64,000 nt of DNA from JASLQO01 sp002327525. GTDB taxonomy: Bacteria; Pseudomonadota; Gammaproteobacteria; Pseudomonadales; Azotimanducaceae. Shown in pieces: positions 25,841 to 34,205 of this stretch. Position numbers and translations under genes: made by a program. Below the pieces are notes generated by a model. It did not search any database and was not told the DNA's origin. It worked only from the letters and a program-made list of their open reading frames with translations. The stretch's first letter is position 1. The number at the start of each line of letters is the position of its first letter. Where the stretch lies: NCBI GenBank assembly GCA_030744435.1, contig JASLQO010000016.1, forward strand, positions 31,774-95,773, read 5' to 3'.

Positions 25841-25890
25841 GGTTGATGATATTCTCATTGAAGTAACTTTGGCGCGAGCACGGGGAAGTG
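25841..25890. repeat. Diverged 50-bp repeat, copy B
   Basis: Partner of 24251-24300 in direct orientation. It lies in the 253-nt gap between the serine hydrolase and the cyclo-ligase-like gene, about 170 nt upstream of the hydrolase start. The GGCGCGAGCA core is at 25871-25880. The rest of the gap shows no gene. Confidence 0.5.
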
Positions 25891-25922
25891 CGGCGGTATG
25901 AATTGCGGGAGGTTCGGCGGAG

Positions 25923-26672
25923 ATGGCATTGATGGCCACCAGGCGCGTGATGTCTGCGGCCAGATTTGAGTCCAAGGCGACTGCGTGCCAGCACGCCTGG
26001 GACCTACTCGCGGACCAGGGCCTTGCACGGTTTCCTTTTCCGCCGCATGGTCGTATTCCCAATTTCAAGGGTGCTCGGACGGCCGCCGAACGGCTGTTTC
26101 GGGAAGCCCCCTGGGTTGATGCGAGTGCGATCAAGGTCAACCCAGATTCGCCGCAGAAATGGGTGCGCCAGCGCGCGCTGGAGCTCGGCATCCGTGTCTA
26201 TGTGCCCACGCCGAAACTCGCGGGCGGTTTTCATTTGCTGGACCCGGAGCTGATCCCGCCGCAGTGTTACGGCGATGCCGCGACATTGAAGACCATGACG
26301 CGTTTTTCGGTCGACGTGACTCTGGCCGCCCTCCCTCAGGTCGATGCCATGGTCAGCGGGTGCGCGGCCGTTACGCGCACCGGCAAGCGTTGCGGAAAAG
26401 GGGCGGGTTACAGTGACATCGAGTACGCGCTGTTACTCGAGCTTGGTCACGAACCCGTGCCGGTCGCAACGACCGTTCACGACGTGCAGGTTGTGGATGA
26501 CTTCCCGGTGATGAGCAACGATTTACCGCTCGCCTTGATCGCCACCCCCACACAAACGATTCGCGTGGCACGAGCGCTGACTGCCCCGTCCGGCATTGAC
26601 TGGTCGGCGATCGATGCGAAAACGGTGGACGCAATGCCACCGCTTCAGGAATTGCTGGATAACGGGGGATAA
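25923..26672 (+). CDS. 5-formyltetrahydrofolate cyclo-ligase-like protein
   Basis: The 249-residue protein resembles the MTHFSD-type branch of 5-formyl-THF cyclo-ligases. It has PHGRIPNFKGARTAAERL near the N terminus, IKVNPDSPQKWVRQRALE, and the glycine-rich GKRCGKGAGYSDIEYALL, which corresponds to the nucleotide/phosphate loop. A C-terminal TPTQTIRVARALTAPSGIDW follows. The canonical enzyme turns 5-formyl-THF into 5,10-methenyl-THF using ATP; this divergent branch may have another substrate. It is followed after 10 nt by the NPP gene. Confidence 0.82.
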   Translation: MALMATRRVMSAARFESKATACQHAWDLLADQGLARFPFPPHGRIPNFKGARTAAERLFREAPWVDASAIKVNPDSPQKWVRQRALELGIRVYVPTPKLAGGFHLLDPELIPPQCYGDAATLKTMTRFSVDVTLAALPQVDAMVSGCAAVTRTGKRCGKGAGYSDIEYALLLELGHEPVPVATTVHDVQVVDDFPVMSNDLPLALIATPTQTIRVARALTAPSGIDWSAIDAKTVDAMPPLQELLDNGG

Positions 26673-26682
26673 GGGAGACAGG

Positions 26683-27897
26683 ATGCACCTGAAGTATTTC
26701 CTCCCGGTTTGCCTGATGTGTTGCGCGCTTGCAGGTGTGGCAGTGGGGGCCGGGGCGCCGATCGTCATCATGCTGTCGTGGGATGGCATGCGTCATGATT
26801 ATCCCGACCGCGGTTCATTTCCTGCCCTCGAGCGAATGATGCGGGACGGTCTGCGAGCAGAGCGCCTGGTGCCGGTCTATCCTTCCAATACCTTCCCGGG
26901 ACACGTCTCTATCGCCACCGGCACCTGGCCCGATACCCATGGCATAGTGGACAACCACTTCCTCGACCGGGACCGCGGTCAGTACCGTTACGAGTCGGAT
27001 GCAAACTGGTTGCTGGCCGAACCGTTGTGGATAGCGGCAGAACGTCAGGGAGTGCCGGTGGCCACCTATTTCTGGGTGGGGTCAGAGAGTGACTGGCGCG
27101 GCCAGGGTACAACTTATCGCATGGCGCCCTTCGACGGCGAGCGTCCCGAGTCGGAGAAGGTAGACAAGATTCTATCGTGGCTCGATTTGCCGGAGGGTGA
27201 GCGGCCGCGGCTGATCATGAGCTACTGGGCTGGCGCTGACTCCACGGCGCATCGCTACGGCCCTGAGGCTCGGGAGGTCGCTGAGCAGATTGCGGATCAG
27301 GACGCGCAGCTCGAGAGACTCATCACCGGCATCGACAAACGGGATCTGTGGGCGCGTACGACACTGATTATCGTCAGCGACCACGGGATGACGGAAACAG
27401 GCGGCTACATCGACGTGCGCGCCGCCCTCGAAGACGCTGGTATCGATGCAAGGGTGGTGGGATCGACGCTTGCCCATGTCTTTGTCGAAGATCTGCGGAG
27501 GCGCGAGCGGGTTCGCGATGTGCTCGCCGGTATCGATGGTGTGACGGTGCTCGATGAAGCCTTTCTGAAGCGACACGGTCTGGCGATACCCGAGCGTAAT
27601 GGCGATATCGTGATCGCCGCGCAGCCGCCGGACCGCTTTTCGAGGCCGGGCGGCGCTGCGGGAGCCTATCTACGGGCGCGTCTGGCGATGGGCGCCAGCA
27701 TCGGCGGCCACGGTTACCGTCCCGAGCTCGAGGATATGGGCGGTATCTTCCTCGCGTACGCCCGGGGGGTGAAGCGGGGTGCGCGTATCGGCGCGGTTCG
27801 TCAGGTGGACGTGGCGGCGACAGTCGCAAAACTTCTCGCAATCGAACCACCTCTCGCCTCGGAAGGCATACCCATCACCCTGAATGGAGAAAGATGA
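26683..27897 (+). CDS. Secreted nucleotide pyrophosphatase/phosphodiesterase (NPP family)
   Basis: The 404-residue protein has a signal peptide (MHLKYFLPVCLMCCALAGVAVGA) and the alkaline-phosphatase-superfamily core. Metal-binding Asp is in SWDGMRHD, the nucleophilic Thr in YPSNTFPGHVSIATG, further ligands in GADSTAHRYG and SDHGM, and a late His in GGHGY. NPP enzymes hydrolyse phosphodiesters or pyrophosphates of nucleotides or lipids in the periplasm. An AAGGGAG ribosome site precedes ATG 26683. The gene stop lies two bases before the next start, so the two genes are probably coupled. Confidence 0.9.
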   Translation: MHLKYFLPVCLMCCALAGVAVGAGAPIVIMLSWDGMRHDYPDRGSFPALERMMRDGLRAERLVPVYPSNTFPGHVSIATGTWPDTHGIVDNHFLDRDRGQYRYESDANWLLAEPLWIAAERQGVPVATYFWVGSESDWRGQGTTYRMAPFDGERPESEKVDKILSWLDLPEGERPRLIMSYWAGADSTAHRYGPEAREVAEQIADQDAQLERLITGIDKRDLWARTTLIIVSDHGMTETGGYIDVRAALEDAGIDARVVGSTLAHVFVEDLRRRERVRDVLAGIDGVTVLDEAFLKRHGLAIPERNGDIVIAAQPPDRFSRPGGAAGAYLRARLAMGASIGGHGYRPELEDMGGIFLAYARGVKRGARIGAVRQVDVAATVAKLLAIEPPLASEGIPITLNGER

Positions 27898-27898
27898 C

Positions 27899-29503
27899 AT
27901 GGCTAAATGGCAGGAAAAACGCAGCTTCTGGACCTGGGGATTCGAATCGGACGAACCCACCGAAGCCCAGCGCAGGAAAGCGGCGGAGGCAATCGCGAAA
28001 CGCACCGGAACTTTCGTGGAACCGCCTGTCGTACCTGACATCGAGGATATCGAGCTGCGTAAGTCCCGTATCGATGTGCCGTCTGCGTTGGCAGGGTGGG
28101 TGAGTGACGAGCATGAAGAGCGAGCGCTGCACACCCATGGCGGACACGTTACCGAGATTCTGATGGCGTTGCGTGGCCGCTTCGACAATCCACCTGATGC
28201 GGTGGCGCACCCCCGGGACGAAAACGAACTGGAGGCGACGCTCGAATGGGCGGATACGAACCGTTATGCCGTCATTCCGTATGGGGGTGGTACGACTGTG
28301 GTGCATGGAGTGTCCGTTCCGGAAGCGGCCGACGGAGCAGTCACCATCGATATGGACCGCTTCAACCGGGTGCTGGAAGTGGATGACATTTCCCGGGCGG
28401 CCCGTATCCAGGCCGGTGTGTACGGACCTGACCTGGAGGATGCCCTGCGACCGGCGGGACTCACACTGAGGCACTTTCCACAAAGCTTTCCCTGGTCCAC
28501 GGTCGGCGGCTGGGTGGCGACGCGTTCGGGCGGTCATTATGCAACCAACCACACGCACATAGACGATTTCGTGGAAAGCACGCGCATGCTCACACCTCGT
28601 GGTTGGTGGGAGTCCCGTCGGCTGCCGGGAAGCGGCGCAGGTCCCAGCCCGGATCGGCTGGTGATCGGATCGGAGGGTATTCTCGGTATCATCTCTGAGT
28701 GTTGGCTGCGATTGCAGAAACGCCCGGTATTCAGAGCCAGCGCAGGCGTGGTGTTTCCGAGATGGCTCGCAGGGGGTCAAGCTGTACGCTGCATCGTGCA
28801 GAGCAAGCTGTGGCCTGCCAACCTGCGTCTGCTCGATCCCGTGGAAGCGGCGCAGAGCGCGGGCCTCGACGGACAACAGGCGCTTCTTATCATTGGTTTC
28901 GAATCTGCGGATATTCCGCAAGCTCAGCCCATGCGCGAGGCGGTGGAACTGGCACGCGAATGCGGCGGCCTCATCGAGGATGAGCACATCCGCATCGACG
29001 ATGGATCAGGCGAAGCCACCGGCCGTGGAGGCGCGGTGGGCGCATGGCGTGACGCCTTCATCGGTGTCAACGCGGGCGCGACCGCAGGTCTCGGTATGCT
29101 GGCCGATACCTTCGAGACCTCCATCACGTGGGATGCCTTCGAGGATTTCGATGCGTTGGTTCGCGAGCGAGTTGGCAAAGCGCTCGGCTCCGTACTCGGA
29201 GATGGCAGTTCGCTGTCGTGCCGGTTCACGCATGTCTACGCTGACGGTCCGGCGCCGTACTACAGCTTCTCCGGACCTGCCGTCATCGGTGGCGAGGTCG
29301 CCCAATGGCAGGAGATCAAGGCCGCGGCTACCGAGGCGGTGGTGGAAGGCGGCGGTACGGTTACGCACCATCACGCGGTTGGGCGTATGCACCGTGAAGG
29401 ATGGGAGCGGCAGCGACCGGAACTGTTCGGCAAGGCGCTCGCGGCGGTGAAGCGCGAAGTGGATCCCAACGGCATTCTCAATGCCGGTGTTCTTCTCGAG
29501 TAG
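27899..29503 (+). CDS. FAD-binding oxidase, alkyldihydroxyacetonephosphate synthase-like
   Basis: The 534-residue flavoprotein of the vanillyl-alcohol-oxidase family matches AGPS in layout. It has a WGFESDEPT N terminus, the PCMH FAD fold (PYGGGTTVVHGV, FPWSTVGGWVATRSGGHYAT, GAGPSPDRLVIGSEGILGIISE) and a C-terminal substrate domain with the HHHAVGRMHREGW triple-His motif that in AGPS sits at the active site. Eukaryotic AGPS swaps an acyl for an alkyl chain to make ether lipids; bacterial members mostly lack proof of that reaction. ATG 27899 follows GGAGAAAG. It sits in the same run as the NPP gene and polB. Confidence 0.85.
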   Translation: MAKWQEKRSFWTWGFESDEPTEAQRRKAAEAIAKRTGTFVEPPVVPDIEDIELRKSRIDVPSALAGWVSDEHEERALHTHGGHVTEILMALRGRFDNPPDAVAHPRDENELEATLEWADTNRYAVIPYGGGTTVVHGVSVPEAADGAVTIDMDRFNRVLEVDDISRAARIQAGVYGPDLEDALRPAGLTLRHFPQSFPWSTVGGWVATRSGGHYATNHTHIDDFVESTRMLTPRGWWESRRLPGSGAGPSPDRLVIGSEGILGIISECWLRLQKRPVFRASAGVVFPRWLAGGQAVRCIVQSKLWPANLRLLDPVEAAQSAGLDGQQALLIIGFESADIPQAQPMREAVELARECGGLIEDEHIRIDDGSGEATGRGGAVGAWRDAFIGVNAGATAGLGMLADTFETSITWDAFEDFDALVRERVGKALGSVLGDGSSLSCRFTHVYADGPAPYYSFSGPAVIGGEVAQWQEIKAAATEAVVEGGGTVTHHHAVGRMHREGWERQRPELFGKALAAVKREVDPNGILNAGVLLE

Positions 29504-29522
29504 CGCAGGGAGTGCATCAGCG

Positions 29523-31838
29523 GTGAGTACGCACGAGGGATTCATCCTGCAGGCGACCTACCGCAACCAGGGCGGCCTGCCAGTGGTGTACCTGTTCGGG
29601 CGGCTGACTGACGGCGCGACCTTCCTGATCCGTGACCGCAGCGAGACACCACATTTCTACATCAGGCGTCGCGACGAAGCGCGCGCCCGGGAACTCGGTG
29701 CAACGCTGATCGAGAGTCAGAGAACCACATTCGTCGGAGAACCGGTATTTCGAATCGACGTGGCCCTCCCCCGGGATGCCCCGCCACTCAGAGATCAATT
29801 TCACCAGTTCGGCGTGGACACGTTTGAGGCAGATGTACGCTTTGCCGTGCGTTACCTCGTCGATCGTGACATCAAAGGTGGGTGCCGTATCGAAGGCACC
29901 CCGCAACGCGGCACAGGGACGAATTGGGTGTTCGACGAACCGAATCTCACTCCCTCGACAGTATCGCTCGACCCTCGGGTACTCTCCTTCGACATCGAAA
30001 CCAACGCCGAGGCTGATCGCGTGCTTGCCATCTCGTTGTATGGCTGTGGTGTGGACGAAGTGCTCGTGGTGGATCCGGCCGGTCGCGACATGCCATCGGG
30101 CGCCGCCGGGTACATGAACGAGAAATCGGCAATCGAAGCGTTTTGCCGGCGGGTTATGGAAATCGACCCGGACATTCTCACTGGTTGGAACGTGGTGGAC
30201 TTCGACCTGTCGGTGCTGTCCAGGATTGCCGCGCGCGTGCGTACACCCTTCGAACTTGGCAGAGTGCAAGGTCGGCTGACGATACGGCCTGCACGTGGGT
30301 ACTTCGGCAGCGGCAGTGCCACCATACCAGGGCGCGTGGTGCTGGATGGCATGGACCTGCTACGCGGTGCATTCATGCGCATGGATGATTTCTCGCTGGA
30401 TGCCGTCGCCCGCCAGGTACTGGGAGAGGGCAAGGTGGTCGCGGGAGACGTGACCGATCGCGTCGGGGAGATTCTTGCCAACTATCGAGACGACCTGCCT
30501 GCTTTCTGTCTGTATGCGCGCACGGACGCGCGCCTGGTGATCGATATTCTGGAGAAACTCGACCTCGTACAGCTCTCCCTCGCCCGCAGTCGCCTGACTG
30601 GGATGGCGCCCGATCGTGTCGCGGCCAGCATTGCCTCTTTCGACTTCCTCTATCTGGCTGAGATCCACAAACGCGGTATCGTCGCACCGAGCGTTCGCAG
30701 TAACGATTCGCGTGTCGGACAGGTGGGTGGTCATGTCTTCGAACCGGTCACCGGCATGCACCAGAACGTCTGGGTGTTCGACTTCAAGAGCCTGTATCCC
30801 AGCATCATTCGCACCTACAACATCGATCCGCTGGGGTATGTCCAGCCGGGGGCGCCGCCGGGTGATTATGTGGAGGTTACGTCGGGCGCGCGCTTCTCCC
30901 GGGCACCAGCCATCCTGCCGGGCATGCTGGATACCCTGTTTCCCGCCCGTGAGGCGGCCAGACGGGAAGGCGACGACGTGGCCTCGCAGGCCATCAAGAT
31001 TCTCATGAACTCGTTTTACGGCGTTCTCGGCACACCGGCGTGCCGGTTCCACAACCCGGCCATAGCCAATGCGATCACGGGTCAGGGCCGGCATCTGCTG
31101 CAGTGGTCGCGCAGTTGGTTCGAAGCGCGCGGATACCCGGTGCTGTACGGCGATACGGATAGTGTATTTGTGTACTCGGGAGAGCGGAACAGCGACGTGG
31201 CACTCGAGGCAGGCCCGCGGCTTGCTGAGGCGATGACCCGCGAACTCGCCGAACAGATCCGGTCGTCTGTGGGCGTGGAAAGCCGTCTCGAGCTCGAGTT
31301 CGAAAAACTGTACGCGAAGTTGTTTCTGGCGGAAGTACGCTCCGGCCAGGGTGGTGCGCGCAAGCGTTATGCCGGGCTGAGATGGGGTGAGACGGATGTG
31401 GAGTTTGTGGGCATGGAGGTCGTGCGGCGTGACTGGACAGATCTTGCGAAGACCGTGCAGCGTGGGCTGTACCGGCGGTTGTTCGACGAACAACCGGTGG
31501 ATGAGTATCTCAAGGGAATCGTCGCGAGGGTGAGAGCGGGTGAAATGGACGATCAACTCGTCTATCGCAAGGGATTGCGCAAGCCCGTGGAGGAATACAC
31601 CGCCAGCACGCCTCCCCACGTGGTAGCCGCGCGCAGATCCAAAAACCCCACTGCGCGAGTGGTGCATTACCTCGTCACCTACAATGGCCCCGAACCGCTG
31701 GATACGTTGACCGCCCAGCCGGACCACGAGCATTACGTCGACAAGCAGATTCGGCCCGTGGCAGAACCCGTTCTGGGCGCGCTTTCGCTGAACTTCGACG
31801 CGGTGATCGGGGACGACCGTCAGATGGAGCTGTTTTAG
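29523..31838 (+). CDS. polB: DNA polymerase II (family B)
   Basis: The 771-residue family B polymerase is used in damage bypass and restart. The proofreading domain has FDIETNAEADR (Exo I) and DILTGWNVVDFDL (Exo II). Polymerase motif A is VFDFKSLYPSIIRTYNIDP, motif B is ILMNSFYGVLGTPACRF and motif C is YGDTDSVFVY. Length matches E. coli Pol II. The GTG start at 29523 fits the homology; upstream residues are not conserved. I see no LexA-type operator nearby, and the gene follows the AGPS-like gene by only 19 nt. Confidence 0.96.
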   Translation: MSTHEGFILQATYRNQGGLPVVYLFGRLTDGATFLIRDRSETPHFYIRRRDEARARELGATLIESQRTTFVGEPVFRIDVALPRDAPPLRDQFHQFGVDTFEADVRFAVRYLVDRDIKGGCRIEGTPQRGTGTNWVFDEPNLTPSTVSLDPRVLSFDIETNAEADRVLAISLYGCGVDEVLVVDPAGRDMPSGAAGYMNEKSAIEAFCRRVMEIDPDILTGWNVVDFDLSVLSRIAARVRTPFELGRVQGRLTIRPARGYFGSGSATIPGRVVLDGMDLLRGAFMRMDDFSLDAVARQVLGEGKVVAGDVTDRVGEILANYRDDLPAFCLYARTDARLVIDILEKLDLVQLSLARSRLTGMAPDRVAASIASFDFLYLAEIHKRGIVAPSVRSNDSRVGQVGGHVFEPVTGMHQNVWVFDFKSLYPSIIRTYNIDPLGYVQPGAPPGDYVEVTSGARFSRAPAILPGMLDTLFPAREAARREGDDVASQAIKILMNSFYGVLGTPACRFHNPAIANAITGQGRHLLQWSRSWFEARGYPVLYGDTDSVFVYSGERNSDVALEAGPRLAEAMTRELAEQIRSSVGVESRLELEFEKLYAKLFLAEVRSGQGGARKRYAGLRWGETDVEFVGMEVVRRDWTDLAKTVQRGLYRRLFDEQPVDEYLKGIVARVRAGEMDDQLVYRKGLRKPVEEYTASTPPHVVAARRSKNPTARVVHYLVTYNGPEPLDTLTAQPDHEHYVDKQIRPVAEPVLGALSLNFDAVIGDDRQMELF

Positions 31839-31878
31839 AGCGTACAATGCTCCGTTGGTTTCCTCATCCGCGTGGAGA

Positions 31879-33123
31879 ATGGCGAGAGTGGCTGATTTCG
31901 ATGTGATCGTGTGGGGCGCGACCGGATTCACCGGGCGCCTGGTTGCCGAGTACCTGGCCGAGCGGCATGGCCCTGGAGAGGGTGGCGGGACCGATGCGCG
32001 CGTGTCGTGGACGATCGCTGGGCGCAACGCCAAAAAGCTAGAAACTCTGCGTGCAGAACTTGGTGCAACAGGCGATGCGCTGCCGGTGTTGGTTGCGAAC
32101 AGCTCGGATGTCGATTCGTTGCGCGAGATGGTGCGCAGAACCCGGGTCGTGTGCTCTGCCGTGGGGCCTTACGCAAAGTACGGGTCGGACCTGGTGCGTG
32201 TCTGCGCGGAGGAGGGGGTCGACTACTGCGATCTCGCCGGCGAGGTGCACTGGATGCGCCGCATGATCGACGAACACGAGGCAACTGCTGGGACGAACGG
32301 GGCACGTATCGTGCACTCCTGTGGCTTCGACTGTATTCCGTCTGATCTCGGCGTGCATTATGTGCAGCGCGTCATGCACGAGCGTCATGGTGTCTATGCC
32401 CGCGAGGTGAAGTTCCGGGCACTGGACTTCAAAGGGGGGATGAGCGGGGGCACCGCGGACAGCATGATGTACATGCTCGAAGAAACAGAACGCGATCCTG
32501 GAATCAGGCGGGTCATGCAGAATCCTTACGCATTGAATCCCGGGGAGGAAAAAGGGCTCGACGGACCGGATTCACAGGCGGCGTTTTATGATGAGGACTT
32601 TCACACCTGGGCCGGGCCGTTCATGATGGCCGGAATCAATACCCGGGTCGTGCGGCGTACCCACGCCTTGCTCGGCTACCCGTACGGCCGCGACTTTCGC
32701 TATGGCGAGGCGATGCTCACCAAAGATGGGCCGGTGGGCTTCACGAGCGCGGTGGTGGTGTCCATGGGCTCGGCTGCGATGACGACGATGACGACTTTTC
32801 CGAGTATTCGCCACCTGTTGGCCCGATTCGTACCCAAACCGGGAGATGGCCCTTCGCACGCGGCGCGCGAGGCCGGCTACTTCAAGGTCGCGCTACTAGG
32901 CAAGCATCCGGAGGATGCCGACAAGGACGTGCTGGTTGATGTGCAGGGCGACCGTGATCCGGGTTACGGCTCCACGGCCCGGATGCTGGGCGAGAGCGCA
33001 TTGTGCCTGGCGTTGGATGGACTCAATTCACCGGGTGGGATTACCACACCGGCAGCGAGCATGGGCGATGCCTTGCTTGCGCGGCTCAGTGACCATGCGG
33101 GGGTCACCTTCAGCGAAGGCTGA
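31879..33123 (+). CDS. Saccharopine dehydrogenase-like / trans-acting enoyl reductase-like protein
   Basis: The 414-residue protein starts with a Rossmann motif (VIVWGATGFTGRLVAEYL) and has the conserved VCSAVGPYAKYG, GVDYCDLAGEVHWMR and SCGFDCIPSDLGVH segments of the family annotated as saccharopine dehydrogenase or trans-acting enoyl reductase. True saccharopine dehydrogenase activity is unlikely; members are often lipid-associated oxidoreductases. GRNAKKLETLR after strand two suggests NADP binding. The ATG at 31879 is nearest the homology. Its 3' end overlaps a small opposite-strand frame. Confidence 0.85.
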   Translation: MARVADFDVIVWGATGFTGRLVAEYLAERHGPGEGGGTDARVSWTIAGRNAKKLETLRAELGATGDALPVLVANSSDVDSLREMVRRTRVVCSAVGPYAKYGSDLVRVCAEEGVDYCDLAGEVHWMRRMIDEHEATAGTNGARIVHSCGFDCIPSDLGVHYVQRVMHERHGVYAREVKFRALDFKGGMSGGTADSMMYMLEETERDPGIRRVMQNPYALNPGEEKGLDGPDSQAAFYDEDFHTWAGPFMMAGINTRVVRRTHALLGYPYGRDFRYGEAMLTKDGPVGFTSAVVVSMGSAAMTTMTTFPSIRHLLARFVPKPGDGPSHAAREAGYFKVALLGKHPEDADKDVLVDVQGDRDPGYGSTARMLGESALCLALDGLNSPGGITTPAASMGDALLARLSDHAGVTFSEG

Positions 33124-33297
33124 CTCGAACCCAGTCTGCGACAGATCTTCGAGGGCGGCGTATGCGTGTGTGCCGCCTCGCGGGATATCACGGTCGGTGT
33201 AGTGTTTGGCCGCGATGCGGCAATGCGCCGCGGCGCGCTCCAGCTTCTCGGCCGCTGTGCGAAACTCCTCGGCCACCAGGTCTCTCGAGTCGCACAT
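33028..33297 (-). CDS. Small helical protein of unknown function, antisense overlap
   Basis: An 89-codon frame encodes an amphipathic helical stretch (EEFRTAAEKLERAAAHCRIAAKHY) followed by DIPRGGTHAYAALEDLSQ. That pattern looks like a real conserved small protein and fills the gap between two convergent genes. The last 32 codons overlap the 3' end of the saccharopine dehydrogenase-like gene on the other strand and look non-coding. The original stop may therefore have been lost and the C terminus extended. I do not recognise a named family. Confidence 0.42.
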   Translation of the reverse strand: MCDSRDLVAEEFRTAAEKLERAAAHCRIAAKHYTDRDIPRGGTHAYAALEDLSQTGFESAFAEGDPRMVTEPRKQGIAHARCRCGNPTR

Positions 33298-33319
33298 GCC
33301 TCTCTGCGGGCATCGGATC

Positions 33320-34114
33320 TCAGTACAGTGTCAGCGGCGTCCAGTCGCCGTCGAATGCCTGGGTGTTGGTCCACACCCGGCGTTCATCGCCATTCTCCAG
33401 TGGTACCTGCAGTAGTGGTTGTACTCGACGTGAGTTCACAGCGTATGCAGTGATCTGCCGGTCCCGGAAATCGATAACAGAAAACCCGGGGCGGTGGTCC
33501 CGGCGCAATGTCCCGGCATTGATCAGGGTCAAACCGGGGAAGGCCACCACCGTGCGGTAGTGCATGTGGCCGTTGAACAGGTAGCGGTAGTTGCTCGAAT
33601 CGATCATGCCGTCCAGACGCCGGCTGCGCTCGGGCGGCATACGCTCGCTGCCTGGCCACACCTTGGCGAGGTCGTTCTCGCCGACACCGTGACAGAGCAT
33701 CACCCGACCGGCGATGGTCTCGATGTCTTCGATCCCGGCAAGGGATTCCAGGTAGTCGATGGCCGTGCGGGACAGCGCCTTGAGCCTGTGCGCCATGGGT
33801 AAATGGCGTACCCGATCCTCGAGCAGCCAGCGGTCGTGATTGCCGCGCACCGTGATCACGCCGAAGCGCGCGAGCAGCTCGCAGCAGACATCCACCGAAC
33901 CGCCACCATCGGCAATGTCGCCGGTGCAGATGATTGCGTCCACTGGCTCTTCCAGGTGTTCGAGATGTCGCAACACGACAGCCAGGTGCTCGTGCTCGGC
34001 ATGCAAGTCGCCGATCACGGCCAGGCGTTCCACGGCGGGTGTTGAAGTCAAGGTATCTGCTCGACCCTCACGATCCTGCCATCCCGAAGTAGTAGAGACT
34101 GTCGAAGATGCCAA
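33320..34114 (-). CDS. Calcineurin-like metallophosphoesterase
   Basis: The 264-residue protein has the full two-metal site: VIGDLHAEHEH, CTGDIADGGGS, VRGNHDRWL, a mid His in MLCHGVGEND, and NGHMHYRT. The fold fits a serine/threonine-phosphatase-like or YfcE-like phosphodiesterase. The start at TTG 34114 is supported by GAGGA five bases upstream; TTG 34051 would be nearer the homology. It lies divergent from the APC permease. Confidence 0.87.
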   Translation of the reverse strand: MASSTVSTTSGWQDREGRADTLTSTPAVERLAVIGDLHAEHEHLAVVLRHLEHLEEPVDAIICTGDIADGGGSVDVCCELLARFGVITVRGNHDRWLLEDRVRHLPMAHRLKALSRTAIDYLESLAGIEDIETIAGRVMLCHGVGENDLAKVWPGSERMPPERSRRLDGMIDSSNYRYLFNGHMHYRTVVAFPGLTLINAGTLRRDHRPGFSVIDFRDRQITAYAVNSRRVQPLLQVPLENGDERRVWTNTQAFDGDWTPLTLY

Positions 34115-34205
34115 ACGGTTCCTCGGCGAAATCGTTCCAGGTGGCCCACAAGGAGGTTTTCATCTGACCGGTCTGTCGTTAGTTTGCGGTATTCTGCCGC
34201 GTTTT

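Noticed and set aside
27875..28987. 370-codon minus-strand open frame opposite the AGPS-like gene
   Set aside because: Antisense shadow; His/Arg-rich composition with no recognisable domain.
30360..32033. Long minus-strand open frame opposite polB
   Set aside because: It is the antisense shadow of polB in GC-rich DNA. The translation has no family motif, while the plus strand has every polymerase B motif.
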